From Minisyncoccota bacterium (GTDB taxonomy: Bacteria; Patescibacteriota; Minisyncoccia; Phycocordibacterales; Phycocordibacteraceae): a DNA stretch of 6,884 nucleotides. Within the stretch, counting starts at the first letter, position 1, and the number at the start of each line of letters is the position of its first letter. The stretch is taken from positions 1-6,884 of the forward strand of contig JALHML010000029.1 in assembly GCA_022844065.1 (NCBI GenBank). Reading direction: 5' to 3'. Both the position numbers and the translations under genes were made by a program. A model generated the notes under the pieces. The model made no database searches. It worked only from the letters and a program-made list of their open reading frames with translations, and had not been told where the DNA came from. This document shows, piece by piece, positions 4,990 through 6,884 of the stretch.

Positions 4990-5808
4990 ATGATTCCCCG
5001 GTACGTCGTACTCAACAAGAAACTCGGACTGACCCCACTTCAAGCTATTGATGCATGGAAACTTGAGCATCCAGAACATAAAAATGTTCCGGCAACGTAC
5101 GCAGGCAGGCTTGATCCCATGGCAACAGGAAAACTCCTCGTCTTGCTCGGCGAGGAATGCAAGAGACAAGAAGCGTACCGCGGTCTCGACAAGGAATATG
5201 AGATTGAGATACTCCTCGATTTCTCTGCTGACACCAGCGACATACTTGGCATGCCTACGTATTCGGATACCATTACTCTTCCTAGCAAACGGGACATCAC
5301 TCGCACTGTTCGTGCAGAGATCGGTGCAAAAGAAGTACCCTACCCTGCGTTCTCCTCAAAGACTGTGGGCGGGAAGCCATTGTTTTTGTATGCGCTTGAA
5401 GGGACGCTCGATTCAATTTCTATACCTACACATGAAGAGAGAATCTATAACATCAAACGTGTGGCAGCTCGTACGATTGAAATAGATGACCTTAGAAAAA
5501 AGGTTATCAATGTCCTCTCTCTTGCTCCCCGCACAAACGAGCCATCAAAGGAACTAGGTGCAGACTTCAGGCAGGACGAGATTGGCGCAGCATGGCTGAA
5601 TTCTCTTTCTAGACTTGAAGACCGGGAATTTGTCGTCCTTGCACTTACCGTTACCTGTGCGTCAGGCACGTACATGCGCACACTTGCACAGCGAGTAGGA
5701 GAAGCGCTTAACACGCGAGCTACTGCCCTTTCCATACATAGGACACGAGTGGGACGATATATAGCGTTGCCGTTCGGGCTTGGTGTATGGACCAAGACCT
5801 ATACATAA
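4990..5808 (+). CDS. truB: tRNA pseudouridine(55) synthase TruB
   Basis: This 272-residue protein converts uridine 55 in the T-loop of tRNAs to pseudouridine in the cytoplasm. The catalytic aspartate is D42 in YAGRLDPMATG (37-47). Other family motifs are VVLNKKLGLTPLQAI (6-20), DKEYEIE (67-73) with the conserved KxY tyrosine Y70, DFSADTSDILG (77-87), YPAFSSKTVGGKPLF (118-132), VTCASGTYMRTLA (221-233) and RTRVGRY (251-257). The usual short link before the VTC motif is longer here: about residues 167-214 form an extra charged segment, and no C-terminal PUA domain follows. ATG 4990 is chosen because family homology starts at once. The in-frame ATG at 4945 would sit inside the upstream hairpin. 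There is no Shine-Dalgarno, so a leaderless start or read-through from upstream is likely. Confidence 0.95.
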   Translation: MIPRYVVLNKKLGLTPLQAIDAWKLEHPEHKNVPATYAGRLDPMATGKLLVLLGEECKRQEAYRGLDKEYEIEILLDFSADTSDILGMPTYSDTITLPSKRDITRTVRAEIGAKEVPYPAFSSKTVGGKPLFLYALEGTLDSISIPTHEERIYNIKRVAARTIEIDDLRKKVINVLSLAPRTNEPSKELGADFRQDEIGAAWLNSLSRLEDREFVVLALTVTCASGTYMRTLAQRVGEALNTRATALSIHRTRVGRYIALPFGLGVWTKTYT

Positions 5809-5823
5809 CTCTGAACCGTATAC

Positions 5824-5851
5824 GCAAAACCGCCCTTTCAGGCGGTTTTGC
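5824..5851. terminator. Strong bidirectional intrinsic terminator after truB
   Basis: GCAAAACCGCC (5824-5834) and GGCGGTTTTGC (5841-5851) form a perfect 11-bp stem around the loop CTTTCA. The A4 and T4 tracts flank the GC core on both sides, so the element can work in either direction. This suits its position between truB on the plus strand and the minus-strand protease. It begins 15 nt after the truB stop. Confidence 0.85.
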
Positions 5852-5899
5852 TCGTGTGAGGAATTACTTACCCTCGCGCGAACCTACTTTTGCACAAAC

Positions 5900-5965
5900 T
5901 AGTCCTCTCGCGCCTCGCGGACTCGGCGCTCGCCCAGCCCGCCAAGCGAGGACTATGGCGGGCTG
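5900..5965. repeat. GC-rich compound inverted repeat (REP/MITE-like or structured RNA)
   Basis: A perfect 10-bp stem, CAGCCCGCCA (5935-5944) with TGGCGGGCTG (5956-5965), encloses the 11-nt loop AGCGAGGACTA. The loop segment GAGGACTA (5948-5955) is the exact reverse complement of TAGTCCTC at 5900-5907. A third pairing GCGCC (5910-5914) with GGCGC (5925-5929) lies between. There is no T tract on either strand, so this is not an ordinary terminator. The 56-bp stretch 5900-5955 is also bounded by 8-bp terminal inverted repeats. Confidence 0.6.
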
Positions 5966-6030
5966 AAAAATGCATTTCTGAATCTGAATTTATGAGGGGG
6001 GGGGTATGAAAATGCATTAGGAAAAATGCA
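5965..6030. repeat. Three AAAATGCA repeats around a nine-G run
   Basis: GAAAAATGCA occurs at 5965-5974 and again at 6021-6030, and GAAAATGCA at 6008-6016. The first sits in the palindrome AAATGCATTT (5968-5977) and the second in AATGCATT (6011-6018). Between the first and second copies is a homopolymer of nine G (5996-6004). The function is unknown. Confidence 0.5.
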
Positions 6031-6050
6031 GAACAGCCGCAAAGCGGCCG
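6022..6050 (-). terminator. Possible terminator of the protease gene
   Basis: Reading the minus strand, 5 nt after the protease stop, CGGCCGC pairs with GCGGCTG (one G-U pair) around a TTT loop. It is followed by TTCTGCATTTTT. The stem is compact and GC-rich, but the U tract is interrupted, so termination strength is uncertain. Confidence 0.5.
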
Positions 6051-6055
6051 AAATT

Positions 6056-6874
6056 CTACTTCTGTGGAAGTCCGAGAATAAACGCTTGCCCTTTATGGTT
6101 TTCAATAATTTTGAATGCTGGTGTATTAAAAATCGTCTGCATTGTTGCGTGATGAACCGTCAAAACTGCATCTTGCAGTTTTTGATCGTCTTCAAGATTT
6201 ATAACCTCTAACCCAATTTCGCGACATTTCTCGGCCGACAAATGCCGACCATGCGAGAGACTTACCGCGTGATTGCATAACTCGTCCTTGATACAGGTAA
6301 CGATAGTATCCACATCAGTTTTTCCATTAAGCATCCTGTCTCTAAGATTTTTCTCAATTATTTTCTCTGACCAGTCAATGGCCTTTTGACATTCACCAAC
6401 CAAGTTGGGTGGATATTTCTGTAGCACGAACTGCCACACCGCGAGTTTCGACGGGTCCACCTTGATTTCTTTATGCGCTTTATCGAATTCCTCGACAATA
6501 CCGTGAGCTGGTACACCACCAATCTGCGGGTCAACTGGCCCCAAACTCGAATGTCGACCCATGACGATTTGATGCGCAGAACACGCAATCATCGTCCCGC
6601 CTGACATTGCAAGTTGTGGGACTATGACGCGGATATTTTCAAATTTCGATTGAAGATATGAAATGATTGCTTCTGTTGCCGCAACTTCACCACCGGGCGT
6701 ATGCAACACGAGGTCGAGTCCGATTTTCGTATCGAGACCATTTATAGCGGTCATAAAGCCGTTCATGTCCATATCGTTAATGGACAACGCTTGCTGAAGT
6801 TCACGAACATTTTTCTGAAGCCAACCGCTGTAGTACACGATTACATTCCGCTTCGTGTAGCGGTGCAATTTCAT
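6056..6874 (-). CDS. SDH-family Clp/SppA-fold serine protease
   Basis: This 272-residue protein belongs to the serine dehydrogenase proteinase (SDH) family, which shares the crotonase-like fold of ClpP and SppA. Signatures are LDLVLHTPGGEVAATEAI (53-70), the oxyanion-forming HTPGG at 58-62, the nucleophile Ser91 in AMSGGT (89-94), and the family hallmark LGPVDPQIGG (111-120). A C-terminal element SHGRHLSAEKCREIGLEV (207-224) resembles the ClpP/SppA 'sAeEAkeiGLvd' segment. It lacks the N-terminal membrane helix of many SDH proteins, so it is probably cytoplasmic. The substrate is unknown. ATG at 6874 gives the expected short N-terminus, but only 10 bases lie upstream with no in-frame stop, so a longer start outside the window cannot be excluded. 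Its downstream half is more AT-rich than the neighbouring genes (about 39% G+C over 6061-6180), and it faces truB across a structured spacer, so it may be acquired. Confidence 0.88.
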   Translation of the reverse strand: MKLHRYTKRNVIVYYSGWLQKNVRELQQALSINDMDMNGFMTAINGLDTKIGLDLVLHTPGGEVAATEAIISYLQSKFENIRVIVPQLAMSGGTMIACSAHQIVMGRHSSLGPVDPQIGGVPAHGIVEEFDKAHKEIKVDPSKLAVWQFVLQKYPPNLVGECQKAIDWSEKIIEKNLRDRMLNGKTDVDTIVTCIKDELCNHAVSLSHGRHLSAEKCREIGLEVINLEDDQKLQDAVLTVHHATMQTIFNTPAFKIIENHKGQAFILGLPQK

Positions 6875-6884
6875 TAGGGCTTCT

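Larger units (their letters stand above)
5852..6055. other. Non-coding spacer with structured DNA between convergent genes
   Basis: I see no gene, tRNA or Shine-Dalgarno-led ORF in these roughly 200 bases. From left to right they contain three CTCGCG hexamers (5873, 5907, 5914), a GC-rich compound inverted repeat (5900-5965), three GAAA(A)ATGCA copies (5965-6030) bracketing a run of nine G (5996-6004), and a short hairpin at the end of the protease gene. The base composition swings from very GC-rich to AT-rich within 100 bp, unlike the neighbouring genes. Confidence 0.7.

Noticed and set aside
5935..5965. Reading the GC-rich 10-bp hairpin as an intrinsic terminator
   Set aside because: There is no T tract after the stem on either strand, and better terminators already end both converging genes.
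5852..6055. tRNA or CRISPR element in the spacer
   Set aside because: There is no T-loop-like sequence, cloverleaf spacing or regularly spaced repeat/spacer units; the three short repeats are unevenly spaced and only about 9-10 nt long.

Overview
The window most resembles a small-genome Candidate Phyla Radiation (Patescibacteria/Parcubacteria-type) bacterium. This is inferred from the style of the RmuC, GatB/YqeY and TruB proteins, from Shine-Dalgarno-less starts on the housekeeping genes, and from short intergenic gaps. No rRNA, tRNA or marker gene in the window proves the assignment. Coding DNA on the left and centre is roughly 50-55% G+C where counted by hand. The right-hand gene is lower over part of its length.

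Layout. Positions 1-180 (minus) hold the membrane-anchored N-terminus of an RmuC-like protein running off the left edge. Positions 196-2886 (minus) hold a complete 896-residue P2-type cation-transporting ATPase directly upstream of rmuC in the same orientation. A 90-bp divergent spacer follows, then a GatB/YqeY-domain protein (2977-3432, plus).

Positions 3451-4511 form a self-contained transcription unit: a near-consensus promoter, a 75-residue basic protein, an intergenic hairpin that holds the first gene's stop codon in its loop, a 234-residue basic protein, and an intrinsic terminator. I recognise neither protein. A second small unit (4512-4962) encodes a 109-residue protein with a possible winged-helix segment. 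It has an overlapping alternative reading frame with a better-placed ribosome binding site, and it ends in a nested hairpin. TruB (4990-5808, plus) follows and ends in a strong, probably bidirectional terminator.

Positions 5852-6055 contain no gene. They hold a GC-rich compound inverted repeat, a run of nine G and three copies of an AAAATGCA motif. Beyond them a minus-strand SDH-family (ClpP/SppA-fold) serine protease gene runs to the right edge.

How the genes fit together: TruB and YqeY belong to tRNA and translation housekeeping, RmuC to DNA maintenance, and the ATPase to ion homeostasis. They do not form one pathway. The candidates for something undescribed are the two-gene unit with its own promoter and terminator, the neighbouring small wHTH-like unit with a related leader, and the structured spacer beside the protease.
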